Source: JANOGU01 sp964499865 (GTDB taxonomy: Bacteria > Pseudomonadota > Alphaproteobacteria > Rhodobacterales > Rhodobacteraceae). From it: a DNA stretch of 33,974 nucleotides. The translations under genes and the position numbers were made by a program. The DNA lies in NCBI GenBank assembly GCA_964499865.1, contig CAZCPY010000018.1, positions 1 to 33,974 on the forward strand, written 5' to 3'. How positions within the stretch are numbered: position 1 is the stretch's first letter; each line of letters starts with the position of its first letter. Positions 16,509-24,049 of this stretch are shown one piece after another. Below the pieces are notes generated by a model. The model did not search any database, was not told where the DNA came from, and saw only the letters and a list, made by a program, of their open reading frames with translations.

Positions 16509-16992
16509 AGTCGGCGACGGCCAGTTCCACCGAGACCGCGGCGCCGGGGGCATAGGTCATGCCCGCGAGGTTGACGTAAAGGGCGGCGTCGCGCACGAAC
16601 AGGTCGTCGTCGCCCACGGGCAGCGTGGTCTGCGCCCGGTCGATGCGCGCCGCATCGAACAGCGCGCAGTCGGCGGTGAAGCGCAGCACATAGCCGTTGA
16701 AGGCGGCGGGCCAGAACTGCCCGGTGCCCGCGCTTTCGGTGTAGCGGAAGGTCACGCGGTCGGGGCGGATGTCGACGACCACCGGCACCACGTCCAGGAC
16801 ATCCGACCGGAACTCGGGCCCCATGCCGAATTCCACCCCCGCGCCCACGATCACGCTGCGCCCGGTCGAGGAGAAGATCGGCGCCGCGGGGTCGTCGTAG
16901 GTCAGCACGTTCAGCGCCACCTCGCGCCCCTCCAGCGTGCCCCCGGCCGCTGCGGGCAGCGCCATCGCCAGCAGGGCGGCGGCGGCGCGCAT
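16495..16992 (-). CDS. secreted hypothetical protein (tandem paralogue 2)
   Basis: A 165-residue protein with signal peptide (RAAAALLAMALPAAAG) and the same plan as the gene at 15963-16460: GTLEGREVALNVLTYDDPAAP at the mature N-terminus, AAFNGYVLRFTADCALFDA in the middle and LAVADCPLS at the end. The two proteins have the same length and both cysteines. The function is unknown; the exported beta-rich character suggests a periplasmic or surface role (inference). ATG at 16992 lies just downstream of the SMR gene stop (16995), so it may be in the accA transcription unit. Confidence 0.8.
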   Translation of the reverse strand: MRAAAALLAMALPAAAGGTLEGREVALNVLTYDDPAAPIFSSTGRSVIVGAGVEFGMGPEFRSDVLDVVPVVVDIRPDRVTFRYTESAGTGQFWPAAFNGYVLRFTADCALFDAARIDRAQTTLPVGDDDLFVRDAALYVNLAGMTYAPGAAVSVELAVADCPLS

Positions 16993-16994
16993 CC

Positions 16995-17315
16995 TCAGCC
17001 CGCCGCCAGCCCGAGCGCGACGATGCCCGCCAGGATCAGCAGGATCCCCAGCACCCGCAGCGCTTCGACCGGCTCGCCGAACAGCCAGACCGCGGCCACC
17101 GCGGTGCCCACCGCGCCGATCCCCACCCAGACGGCATAGGCCGTGCCCACCGGCAGGGTGCGCATGGCGACGGACAGAAGCCAGAAGGACAGAAGCGCCC
17201 CCGCCACCGCCAGCACGGACGGCACCGCCCTGGTGAAGCCGTCGGAATACTTCAGCCCCAGCGCCCAGCCGGTCTCCAGCAGCCCGGCAATCACCAGGAT
17301 CGCCCAGGCGTTCAC
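16995..17315 (-). CDS. sugE: SMR family transporter, Gdx/SugE type
   Basis: A 106-residue, four-helix small multidrug resistance protein. It has the conserved membrane Glu in IAGLLETGWALGLKYSDGF and the subtype-typical segments LPVGTAYAVWVGIGAVGTA and WLFGEP. The GLKYSDGF and helix-3 sequences match the SugE/Gdx branch, whose characterised members export guanidinium, better than the EmrE multidrug branch. I choose GTG at 17315 because it overlaps the accA stop as GTGA and gives the normal N-terminus (MNAWAILVIAG). No guanidine riboswitch is visible, since its leader is accA coding sequence. Confidence 0.9.
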   Translation of the reverse strand: MNAWAILVIAGLLETGWALGLKYSDGFTRAVPSVLAVAGALLSFWLLSVAMRTLPVGTAYAVWVGIGAVGTAVAAVWLFGEPVEALRVLGILLILAGIVALGLAAG

Positions 17316-18271
17316 GCCGCCAGCCCCTTTGACCCCATCTCGACGAACTTGGCGCGCCGGTCGCGCAGCAGCGCGTCGCGCTTCTTGCCCGACAGGTCCT
17401 TGAGCATGATCTCCAGCGCCTTGCCCACCGCCTCGATGGTTTCCTTGCGGCCGCGCTGCGCGCCGCCGACGGGTTCCTTCACGATGCGGTCGATCACGCC
17501 CAGCCTCGAGAGGTCCTGCGCCGTCAGCCGCAGCGCCTCGGCCGCTTCGCGCATCTTTTCGGCGTCCTTCCACAGGATCGAGGCGCAGCCCTCGGGCGAG
17601 ATCACCGAATAGATCGAATGTTCCAGCATGGCGATGCGGTTCGCCGTGGCGAAGGCCACCGCCCCGCCCGACCCGCCTTCGCCGATCACCACCGAAATCA
17701 GCGGCACGCCGAGGGCCAGGCATTTCTCGGTGGACCGGGCGATCGCCTCGGCCTGACCGCGCTCCTCGGCGCCCTTGCCGGGATAGGCGCCGGGCGTGTC
17801 GATCAGGGTGATCACCGGCAGGTTGAAGCGGTCGGCCAGGTCCATCAGGCGGATCGCCTTGCGGTAGCCCTCGGGCCGCGCCATGCCGAAGTTGCGCTCG
17901 ATCCGGGTCTTGGTGTCGTGCCCCTTCTCGTGCCCGATCACCAGCACCGGCTGGTCGTTGAACCGCGCCGTCCCGCCCATCACGGCATGATCGTCGGCAA
18001 AGCCGCGGTCGCCCGCAAGCGGCGTCCATTCGGTGAACAGCGCCTCGATGTAGTCCTTGCAGTGCGGCCGGTCGGGGTGCCGGGCGACGAGGCATTTCTG
18101 CCACGGCGTCAGCGCCTTGTAGAGATCGCGCAGGGAGGTCTCGGCCTTGCGGTCCAGCCCCTCGGCCTCCTTGGAGATGTCCATCGACGGGTTGGCCCGC
18201 GCCAGCGCGCGCAGCTCCTCCGCCTTGCCCTCGATCTCGGCAAGCGGCTTTTCGAAGTCGAGATACTGCAT
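17312..18271 (-). CDS. accA: acetyl-CoA carboxylase carboxyltransferase subunit alpha
   Basis: Alpha subunit of the carboxyltransferase that makes malonyl-CoA for fatty-acid synthesis; it works with AccD, which is not in this window. The 319 residues match the usual length. Diagnostic segments are YLDFEKPLAEIEGKAEEL at the N-terminus, RPHCKDYIEALF, LVIGHEKGHDTKTR, FGMARPEGYRKA, VITLIDTPGAYPGKGAEERGQ, and VIGEGGSGGAVAFA. ATG at 18271 has GGAGG about 8 bases upstream. The same frame stays open upstream to 18733 (see the gap entry). The stop overlaps the SMR gene start. Confidence 0.97.
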   Translation of the reverse strand: MQYLDFEKPLAEIEGKAEELRALARANPSMDISKEAEGLDRKAETSLRDLYKALTPWQKCLVARHPDRPHCKDYIEALFTEWTPLAGDRGFADDHAVMGGTARFNDQPVLVIGHEKGHDTKTRIERNFGMARPEGYRKAIRLMDLADRFNLPVITLIDTPGAYPGKGAEERGQAEAIARSTEKCLALGVPLISVVIGEGGSGGAVAFATANRIAMLEHSIYSVISPEGCASILWKDAEKMREAAEALRLTAQDLSRLGVIDRIVKEPVGGAQRGRKETIEAVGKALEIMLKDLSGKKRDALLRDRRAKFVEMGSKGLAA

Positions 18272-18763
18272 CGGCGAACCTCCGGCGGACGCGCACGTAT
18301 ATGCGGCCTCGGCGACGGGGATGCAACGCGGGCGGGGTCGGCCGGCGGCTTGCAGCCAGCCGGCGACCGATGGCCCCGGTGGCGCGCCTGGCCGCCCGCC
18401 CCGGACTTCGGCCGGGGGGCGCTGGTCCTGTTGCGTTCCGAAGACGGTGGCACGGCGCAGCACCGCCCTGCCCGCGGCGCGGTCGAGGATCAGGATCGTG
18501 CGGCGCCGGAACGCCGCGATGGCGCCGCCCATCGGCACGGCGCCGGGCGCCGGCATCGCCGCGCCCATCCACCTGCCCGCCGCCGCCGTCGCGACCGCCA
18601 CATCGCCCGGCAGGAAGCCGCCCGGCAGCACGGCCCGGACGACCGGCCTGTCCCCGATCACCGGGCGTCCGAAGGTTTCGCCGCAGAGCCGCATCGGGCT
18701 CTCCACACCACGCCGCAATCCTGCCGCGCGCACCGCCTGTCGGGCACCCTTCGGGCGACCACC
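18272..18763. other. 490-base gap upstream of accA with an open, coding-like frame
   Basis: No gene is recognised. On the minus strand an ATG at 18694, with GGAG 6 bases upstream, opens a frame without stops that runs straight into accA: 141 extra codons. From 18694 to about 18440 nearly every codon ends in G or C, as in neighbouring real genes, with segments such as RAVLPGGFLPGDVAVA and FRRRTILILDRAAG. From about 18440 to 18272 the sequence looks non-coding and includes an imperfect hairpin near 18343-18366. Readings: a broken gene that lost its stop, a small gene ending by frameshift, or, less likely, an N-terminal extension of AccA. The accA promoter should also lie here. Confidence 0.4.
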
Positions 18764-19738
18764 TCAGCCCCAGAGCCCGGGTGCGGGCGGGTGCAGCACG
18801 GCGCCGTCGTAGCGCAGCCCTTCGTCGCGGTCCCGCGCCAGCAGCAGGGGGCCGTCCAGGTCCACCCAGTCCGCCCCCTGCGCCACCAGCACGGCCGGCG
18901 CCATCGCCAGCGATGTCCCCACCATGCAGCCCACCATCACCCCGAACCCCGCCGCCCGCGCGGCATCGCGCAGCGCCAGCGCCTCGGTCAGCCCGCCGGC
19001 CTTGTCGAGCTTGATGTTCACCATGTCGTAGCGGCCCCTGAGCGACAGAAGGCTCGCGCGGTCATGGCAGCTTTCGTCGGCGCAGACCGGCACCGGGCGG
19101 GGCATCCGGGCCAGCGCCTCGTCCCGGCCTGCGGGCAGCGGCTGTTCCACCAGCCGCACCCCCAGGCGCGACAGGTGCGGCGCGAGGTCGGCATAGACCT
19201 CGGGCGTCCAGCCCTCGTTGGCGTCCACGATGATCGCCGACCGCGGCGCGCCCGCCCGCACCGCCTCCAGCCGCGGCATGTCGTGGGCGGTGCCGAGCTT
19301 GATCTTCAGGACCGGCCGCGCAGCGTTCTCCGCCGCCTGCGCCCGCATCGCCGCGGGGGTGTCGAGCGACAGGGTATAGGCGGTGACGCAGGGCCCCGGC
19401 GCGGGCAGGCCCGCCAGGTCCCAGACCCGCCGCCCGGTCTGACGGGCCCACAGGTCCCACAGCGCGCAGTCCACCGCGTTGCGCGCGGCCCCCGGCGGCA
19501 GCGCCCGCTGCAGGGCCGCCCGCGTGATCCCCGCAGGCAGGGCCGCGACCTGCGCCGCCACGCTGCCGGGCGTTTCGCCATAGCGCACATAGGGCACGCA
19601 TTCGCCGCGCCCGGTGACGCCGCCGCGGGTGACGCTGACGGTCAGCACGGCGGCCTCGGTCTTCGACCCGCGGCTGATGGTGAACGCGCGGGCCAGCGGA
19701 AAGGTCTCGGTCGCAACCCGCAGCACGGCTTCGGTCAC
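18764..19738 (-). CDS. dgcA: dipeptide epimerase / N-acetyl-D-Glu racemase DgcA-like (enolase superfamily)
   Basis: A 324-residue mandelate-racemase-type enolase superfamily enzyme. The catalytic KxK is in VLKIKLGT, metal ligands are Asp in IIVDANEGW, Glu in LVEQPLP and Asp-Glu in CADESCHD, and the second Lys is in VNIKLDKAGG; the C-terminal DLDGPLLLARD fits the family. It resembles the alphaproteobacterial DgcA group more than classical L-Ala-D/L-Glu epimerases, but the partner gene dgcN is not beside it. I choose GTG at 19738: the protein then begins MTEAVLRVATETFPLARAF, as in relatives, and the start overlaps the preceding small ORF stop as GTGA. Confidence 0.85.
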   Translation of the reverse strand: MTEAVLRVATETFPLARAFTISRGSKTEAAVLTVSVTRGGVTGRGECVPYVRYGETPGSVAAQVAALPAGITRAALQRALPPGAARNAVDCALWDLWARQTGRRVWDLAGLPAPGPCVTAYTLSLDTPAAMRAQAAENAARPVLKIKLGTAHDMPRLEAVRAGAPRSAIIVDANEGWTPEVYADLAPHLSRLGVRLVEQPLPAGRDEALARMPRPVPVCADESCHDRASLLSLRGRYDMVNIKLDKAGGLTEALALRDAARAAGFGVMVGCMVGTSLAMAPAVLVAQGADWVDLDGPLLLARDRDEGLRYDGAVLHPPAPGLWG

Positions 19739-19935
19739 CGGACCGGGAAGGCCGGCACGACGCCGCCGATCGCGAGCGGTCTGGCCGGACCGGCCGCCGG
19801 GATGAACGACGGGAACACCGGCGCGACCGGCCGGTCGCCGCGCATCTGGCCGACACGGAACGCGCCCCCGCTTTGGCGGCGGAACGGCCGCAGCCGGGGC
19901 CGGATGCGCGGCACGCGGTTGGCAAGGCGGGTCAT
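19735..19935 (-). CDS. doubtful small basic ORF coupled to the epimerase gene
   Basis: A 66-codon frame from ATG 19935, rich in Arg and Pro, with no recognised domain. Its stop overlaps the GTG of the epimerase gene (GTGA). Only a weak AGGGG-type ribosome-binding site is visible about 10 bases upstream. It may be a leader ORF, a remnant of a lost upstream gene, or spurious. Support is the start-stop overlap and the otherwise unexplained 300-base space between the epimerase and Hpt genes. Confidence 0.3.
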   Translation of the reverse strand: MTRLANRVPRIRPRLRPFRRQSGGAFRVGQMRGDRPVAPVFPSFIPAAGPARPLAIGGVVPAFPVR

Positions 19936-20036
19936 CGGTCGGCACCCCCTGTCGGCGTGGCAGGATCGGGACACCATCACCGTGGCGCCGTCAAGCCGTC
20001 TCATCGGCCTGCGGCGGGGCGCCGTCGTTGCCCCCC

Positions 20037-20369
20037 TTACGCCGCCGTGCTGCGGGCCATGCCCGCGGCAAAGGCGTCGCGGGCGGCGCGATAGGCGGCC
20101 ACCACGGCGCCCGGGTCCACCGCCGCGGCCTGGCCATTGGCGGCGGCCTTTTCGCCGTCCTGGCACAGCTGCGCCAGCGTCGCGAGGCCGAGGTTCAGCG
20201 CGCTGCCCTTGAGGAAGTGAAGCTCGGCCTCGAGCCGCGCCGGGTCGGGCCCGGCGGCCAGCCGCGCGGCGACTTCGTCGGCCTCCTCAAGGAACAGCGC
20301 GACAACCTCGTCGAAATCCTCGGCGCCGATTTCTTCGCGGAGTTCGTCCACCCTTGCCCAGTCGATCAT
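20037..20369 (-). CDS. Hpt domain phosphotransfer protein
   Basis: A 110-residue single-domain histidine phosphotransfer protein. The phospho-accepting His is in the motif LHFLKGSALNLGL (HxxKGxxxxxG), at about residue 51, in a four-helix, acidic protein starting MIDWARVDELREEIG. Such proteins carry phosphate between hybrid kinases and response regulators in the cytoplasm. ATG at 20369 is chosen because it gives this family N-terminus. It is divergent from the receiver-phosphatase gene at 20530, which is the likely partner (inference). Confidence 0.88.
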   Translation of the reverse strand: MIDWARVDELREEIGAEDFDEVVALFLEEADEVAARLAAGPDPARLEAELHFLKGSALNLGLATLAQLCQDGEKAAANGQAAAVDPGAVVAAYRAARDAFAAGMARSTAA

Positions 20370-20423
20370 GTCGTCACACCCTGCACCCGTCAGTCCCACG
20401 CCCCGCAGACTGCCGCGCAAGCC

Positions 20424-20485
20424 TTAACCCTTGGTGACCCCCGTCCGCCCCGAAGCCGCGCATTTTAGCCTTTACCTGCGGTTAG
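20424..20485. promoter_or_regulatory. divergent intergenic region with TTAACC half-sites (possible CtrA sites)
   Basis: The 160-base gap between the Hpt gene and the receiver-phosphatase gene carries TTAACC at 20424-20429 and the near-complement GGTTAG at 20480-20485. TTAACC resembles the half-site of the alphaproteobacterial regulator CtrA. No full TTAA-N7-TTAA box is present, so this is a weak suggestion. The region also contains the most A/T-rich local stretch (20462-20475), a plausible promoter position. Confidence 0.25.
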
Positions 20486-20529
20486 GAGGCGGATGCCTAG
20501 GGTCGCCCGAACCGGCAGGAGACAGGACG

Positions 20530-21813
20530 GTGCGGCGCACGACAATCGGGCTTTGGCAGGACCGGATCGAGGAGGCGGCGCCGCAACCGCGCCGCATCCT
20601 GGTCGTGGACGACAGCAGGGCGCAGCGGCGCCTGCTGGCGCTGGCGCTGCAACGGTCAGGCTACCGCGTGACCGAGGCCGGAACGGGCGAAGAGGCGCTG
20701 GCCCTGTGCCAGTCCACCGACTTCGACGTGGTGATTTCCGACTGGATGATGCCCGGCATGTCGGGCGTGGACTTCTGCCGCGCCTTCCGCGCCCTGCCGC
20801 GGGACAGCTACGGCTACTTCATCCTGCTGACCTCCAAGTCGGAAAAGGCCGAGGTGGCCGATGGCCTGGACGGCGGAGCCGACGATTTCCTCGCCAAGCC
20901 GGTCAGCCCGCACGAGTTGCGCGCCCGCCTGCGGGCGGGGGAACGGATCATCGGCATGCAGGCCGAACTGGTGGCGAAGAACCGCCTGGCCGAATCGGCG
21001 CTGGCCGAATTGCAGGCCGTCTACGACACGCTGGACCGCGACCTGATCGAGGCGCGCAAGGTGCAGCAGACGCTGGTGCGCGACCGCCACTGCGACTTTG
21101 GCCGCGGGCAGGCGGATGCGCTCTTGCGCCCCTCGGGCCATGTCGGCGGCGATCTGGTGGGGTTCTTCCGGATCGACGACGACCGCGTCGCGCTCTATTC
21201 GGTCGATGTCTCGGGCCATGGCGTCGCCTCGGCGATGATGACGGCGCGGCTGGCCGGCCTTCTGTCGGGCGCCGCGCCCGACCACAACATGGCGCTGACC
21301 ACCGGCCCCGACGGCCGCCGCGACGCCTGGCCGCCCGAGGTGGTGGCGCAGCGCTTCAACCGCCTGATGCTGGAGGAATTCCGCGTCGACCAGTATTTCA
21401 CGCTCGCCTATGCCGAGGTGAACCTTGCCACCGGCGCGGTGCGGCTGGTGCAGGCGGGCCATCCGGCGGCGGTCGTGCTGCGCGCCGACGGGCGGGTCGA
21501 CCAGGTGGGCGACGGCGGCCTGCCCATCGGCCTGATCGAAGGCGCGACCTTCGACCGGGTCGAGGTGACGCTGGCCCCCGGCGACCGGCTGTTCCTGATG
21601 TCGGACGGGATCACCGAATGCCCCGGTTCAGGGGGGGAGGAGTTCGGCGCCCAGGGCCTCGCCCGGTTCCTGACCGGCAACGCGGACCTGCCCAACCCCG
21701 CGCTGCTCGAGGCGCTCGTCTGGGCCCTGGCCGCCCACTGCGGCGCCGAGGAGTTTCCCGATGACGTGTCGGGGCTGCTGTTCGCCTGGCAGCCGGACGG
21801 GGTGCCTGTCTAG
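20530..21813 (+). CDS. response regulator with PP2C (SpoIIE-type) phosphatase output
   Basis: A 427-residue two-domain regulator. The N-terminal receiver (about residues 22-140) shows ILVVDDSRAQ, the phospho-acceptor Asp in VVISDWMMPGMSG, LLTSKSEK and the Lys in FLAKPVS. A coiled linker (about 150-185, AELVAKNRLAESALAELQ) leads to a SpoIIE-type PP2C domain with VGGDLVGFF, YSVDVSGHGVASAMM and LFLMSDGITE metal-binding motifs. Such proteins dephosphorylate anti-sigma-factor antagonists in partner-switching systems, but no antagonist or anti-sigma gene lies in the window. GTG at 20530 has AGGAG (20517-20521) 8 bases upstream; the in-frame ATG at 20431 lacks a site and lies in the intergenic region. 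Confidence 0.92.
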   Translation: MRRTTIGLWQDRIEEAAPQPRRILVVDDSRAQRRLLALALQRSGYRVTEAGTGEEALALCQSTDFDVVISDWMMPGMSGVDFCRAFRALPRDSYGYFILLTSKSEKAEVADGLDGGADDFLAKPVSPHELRARLRAGERIIGMQAELVAKNRLAESALAELQAVYDTLDRDLIEARKVQQTLVRDRHCDFGRGQADALLRPSGHVGGDLVGFFRIDDDRVALYSVDVSGHGVASAMMTARLAGLLSGAAPDHNMALTTGPDGRRDAWPPEVVAQRFNRLMLEEFRVDQYFTLAYAEVNLATGAVRLVQAGHPAAVVLRADGRVDQVGDGGLPIGLIEGATFDRVEVTLAPGDRLFLMSDGITECPGSGGEEFGAQGLARFLTGNADLPNPALLEALVWALAAHCGAEEFPDDVSGLLFAWQPDGVPV

Positions 21814-21858
21814 GTCTCGCCCGGGCGGAGGCGCCGCGCCCGCGGCGGGCGAGGCGTC

Positions 21859-21891
21859 CGCGTCAGGCCCGCGTCAGGCCAGCGTCAGGCC
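21859..21891 (+). repeat. three tandem 11-base units (CGCGTCAGGCC type)
   Basis: Units are at 21859-21869, 21870-21880 and 21881-21891; the third begins AG instead of CG. They lie in the 118-base gap between two convergent genes (phosphatase and Nudix). No other function is visible. Confidence 0.85.
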
Positions 21892-21931
21892 CGGGCCGCG
21901 CGCGCCCGCGGGGTTGCCTGCGGTCGGGCAC

Positions 21932-22375
21932 TCAGCCCGGCAGCCCCGCATACGCGGCCAGCATCGCCCGGTCGCCCGCGCTTCCCAGAAGCCCGACCGC
22001 ATCCCGGATCGGCAGCCAGACGGCCCGGTGCCCGGCCTCCAGCGGCGGGCCCGCGCGGCGCAGGGGGCGGGCCGCGTAGATCGTGCAGACCTTTTCCGCC
22101 CAGAGATCGTATTCCGGCATGAAGGTGAACCGCCGGAACACCCCCAGCCGCCGCGGCGGGCCGATGTGCCAGCCGGTTTCCTCCCAGACCTCGCGGTGCA
22201 GCGCGGCGATCGGCTGTTCGCCCCGGTCGATGCCGCCGCCGGGCAGCTGGAATTCGGGCACCGGGTCGGCCTGGTGGGTGACGAGGATGCGGTCGCCGCG
22301 CGGCAGGATCGCATAGACCCCCGGGCGGCGGCGATACCTCTGCCCGGACTTGACCGCCTCGCCGTAGCGCCGCAT
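21932..22375 (-). CDS. Nudix hydrolase
   Basis: A 147-residue Nudix protein hydrolysing an unknown nucleoside-diphosphate-linked substrate. The Nudix box is complete: GGGIDRGEQPIAALHREVWEETGW (23-residue pattern GX5EX7REVXEEXG), at about residues 46-69. ATG at 22375 is preceded by GGAGG. The N-terminus is basic (MRRYGEAVKSGQRYRRRPG). It converges on the phosphatase gene and is divergent from hslO. Specificity cannot be told from sequence. Confidence 0.9.
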   Translation of the reverse strand: MRRYGEAVKSGQRYRRRPGVYAILPRGDRILVTHQADPVPEFQLPGGGIDRGEQPIAALHREVWEETGWHIGPPRRLGVFRRFTFMPEYDLWAEKVCTIYAARPLRRAGPPLEAGHRAVWLPIRDAVGLLGSAGDRAMLAAYAGLPG

Positions 22376-22485
22376 CGGGCCTCCCCCTTCCGCCGGGCGC
22401 GGGTTGCGCCTACATGGGGCACCTAGACCGGGGGCGCGCCCTTGGAAACCCCTCTGGGACGCTCTGACACAAGCGCAGGACCGCG

Positions 22486-23481
22486 ATGACCACCGGCACG
22501 CAGATCGCCTGGGACGACAGCGTCCTGCCGTTCCAGCTCGACCGCTCGGCGATCCGCGGCCGCGTGGTGCGGCTGGACACGACGCTTGCCAACGTGCTGC
22601 GCCAGCACCGCTATCCGGCCGTGGTCGAGGCGCTGGTGGCCGAGGCGGCGCTGCTGACGGCGCTGATCGGCCAGGCGATCAAGCTGCGCTGGAAGCTGAG
22701 CCTGCAGGTCCGCGGCAAGGGGCCGGTCAGGATCATCGCCACCGACTACTATGCACCCTCCGCCGAGGGCGAACCCGGCCGCCTGCGCGGCTATGCGAGC
22801 TTCGATGCCGCCCGCATCGACGGCAGCGACGGCTTCTCGCAGATCGGCGAGGGCTATTTCGCGCTGCTGATCGACCAGGGCGAAGGCACCGTGCCCTATT
22901 CCGGCATCACGCCGCTGGACGGCGGGTCGCTGTCGGCCTGCGCCGAGACCTACTTCGCGCAGTCAGAACAGTTGCCCACGCGTTTCGCGCTCGGCTTCGG
23001 GCAGTCGGCGGCGCCGGGCGAGGCGGCGTCCTGGCGGGGCGGCGGGGTGATGCTGCAGCACATGCCGGCCGAGGGCGGCAGCGTCGCGGCGGCGGGCGGA
23101 TCGGGCGCCGGGGGCCTGCTGGGCCACGCCGACATCCTGTCGGGCGCCGAGGGCGAGGACTGGACGCGCGCCAACCTTCTGCTCGACACGGTCGAGGCGC
23201 CGGAGCTGATCGGCCCCTCCGTGGCGCCGACCGACCTTCTGGTGCGCCTGTTCCACGAGGAAGGCCCGCGCGTCTTCGACCCCCGTCCGGTGCGGTTCGG
23301 CTGCACCTGTTCCGAGGCCAAGGTGCGGCAGTCGCTGTCGATCTATTCGGCGCGCGACATCGCCACGATGACCACGCCGGAAGGGACGGTCACCGCCGAC
23401 TGCCAGTTCTGCGGCGCGCATTACGTGCTGGACCCTGCGACGCTGGGGTTCGAAGCCGGGGCGGCGGCGGATGGGGCCTGA
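22486..23481 (+). CDS. hslO: redox-regulated chaperone Hsp33
   Basis: Holdase chaperone activated by oxidation of its zinc-binding cysteines. The 331-residue protein ends in the diagnostic zinc centre: Cys-x-Cys in FGCTCSE (about residues 273 and 275) and Cys-x2-Cys in DCQFCGAHY (about 306 and 309). The N-terminal domain shows LPFQLDRSAIRGRVVRLD and QVRGKGPVRIIATDYY. The C-terminal linker helix and a Gly/Ala-rich insertion (GGSVAAAGGSGAGG) are visible. ATG at 22486 has AGGA upstream. The 3' end overlaps the following Nudix gene by 11 bases. Confidence 0.95.
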   Translation: MTTGTQIAWDDSVLPFQLDRSAIRGRVVRLDTTLANVLRQHRYPAVVEALVAEAALLTALIGQAIKLRWKLSLQVRGKGPVRIIATDYYAPSAEGEPGRLRGYASFDAARIDGSDGFSQIGEGYFALLIDQGEGTVPYSGITPLDGGSLSACAETYFAQSEQLPTRFALGFGQSAAPGEAASWRGGGVMLQHMPAEGGSVAAAGGSGAGGLLGHADILSGAEGEDWTRANLLLDTVEAPELIGPSVAPTDLLVRLFHEEGPRVFDPRPVRFGCTCSEAKVRQSLSIYSARDIATMTTPEGTVTADCQFCGAHYVLDPATLGFEAGAAADGA

Positions 23482-24049
23482 GGCGCTGCGCCGCGCGCTG
23501 GCGCGGCCCGCGCGGCCGTCGTCGGACGATGACCTGAACCCGGGCACGGCCATGCCTGCGGGCCGCGTGCTGCGCCCCGCGGCGGTGCTGGTGGCGCTAC
23601 ACGGCGACCGCGTGATCCTGACCCGCCGCGCCTCGGGGCTGGCGCACCACCCCGGGCAGGTGGCCTTTCCCGGCGGAAAGGTCGATGCCGGCGACGGCTC
23701 GCCCGAGGCCGCCGCCCTGCGCGAGGCGCGCGAGGAGGTGGGGCTGGACCCCGCGCAGGTGACCGTGCTGGGCCGCCTGCCGGAGCACGAGACGGTGACC
23801 GGCTTTCGCGTGACGCCGGTGCTGGCGGTGGTCGAGGGCGCCTTCCGTCCGGTGCCCGGGGCGGGCGAGGTGGACGAGGTCTTTGCCGTGCCGCTGGCCT
23901 ATCTGGCCGATCCGGCCAGCTACCGGATCGAGGCGCGGCCCTGGCGCGGACAGGTCAGGCGCTACTATGTGGCGCCGTGGGGGCCGCATTACATCTGGGG
24001 CGCCACGGCGCGCATCCTGCGCGGCCTGGCCGACCGGCTGGCGGAATGA
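23471..24049 (+). CDS. CoA pyrophosphatase (Nudix family)
   Basis: A 192-residue Nudix protein of the coenzyme A pyrophosphatase group. It has the CoA-specific motif just before the Nudix box (ILTRRASGLAHHPGQVAFPGG) and the box GGKVDAGDGSPEAAALREAREEVG with REAREEVG catalytic residues. Members cleave CoA and derivatives to phosphopantetheine and 3',5'-ADP. ATG at 23471 lies inside the end of hslO; the stop overlaps the next start as ATGA. I do not assign a symbol. Confidence 0.88.
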   Translation: MGPEALRRALARPARPSSDDDLNPGTAMPAGRVLRPAAVLVALHGDRVILTRRASGLAHHPGQVAFPGGKVDAGDGSPEAAALREAREEVGLDPAQVTVLGRLPEHETVTGFRVTPVLAVVEGAFRPVPGAGEVDEVFAVPLAYLADPASYRIEARPWRGQVRRYYVAPWGPHYIWGATARILRGLADRLAE

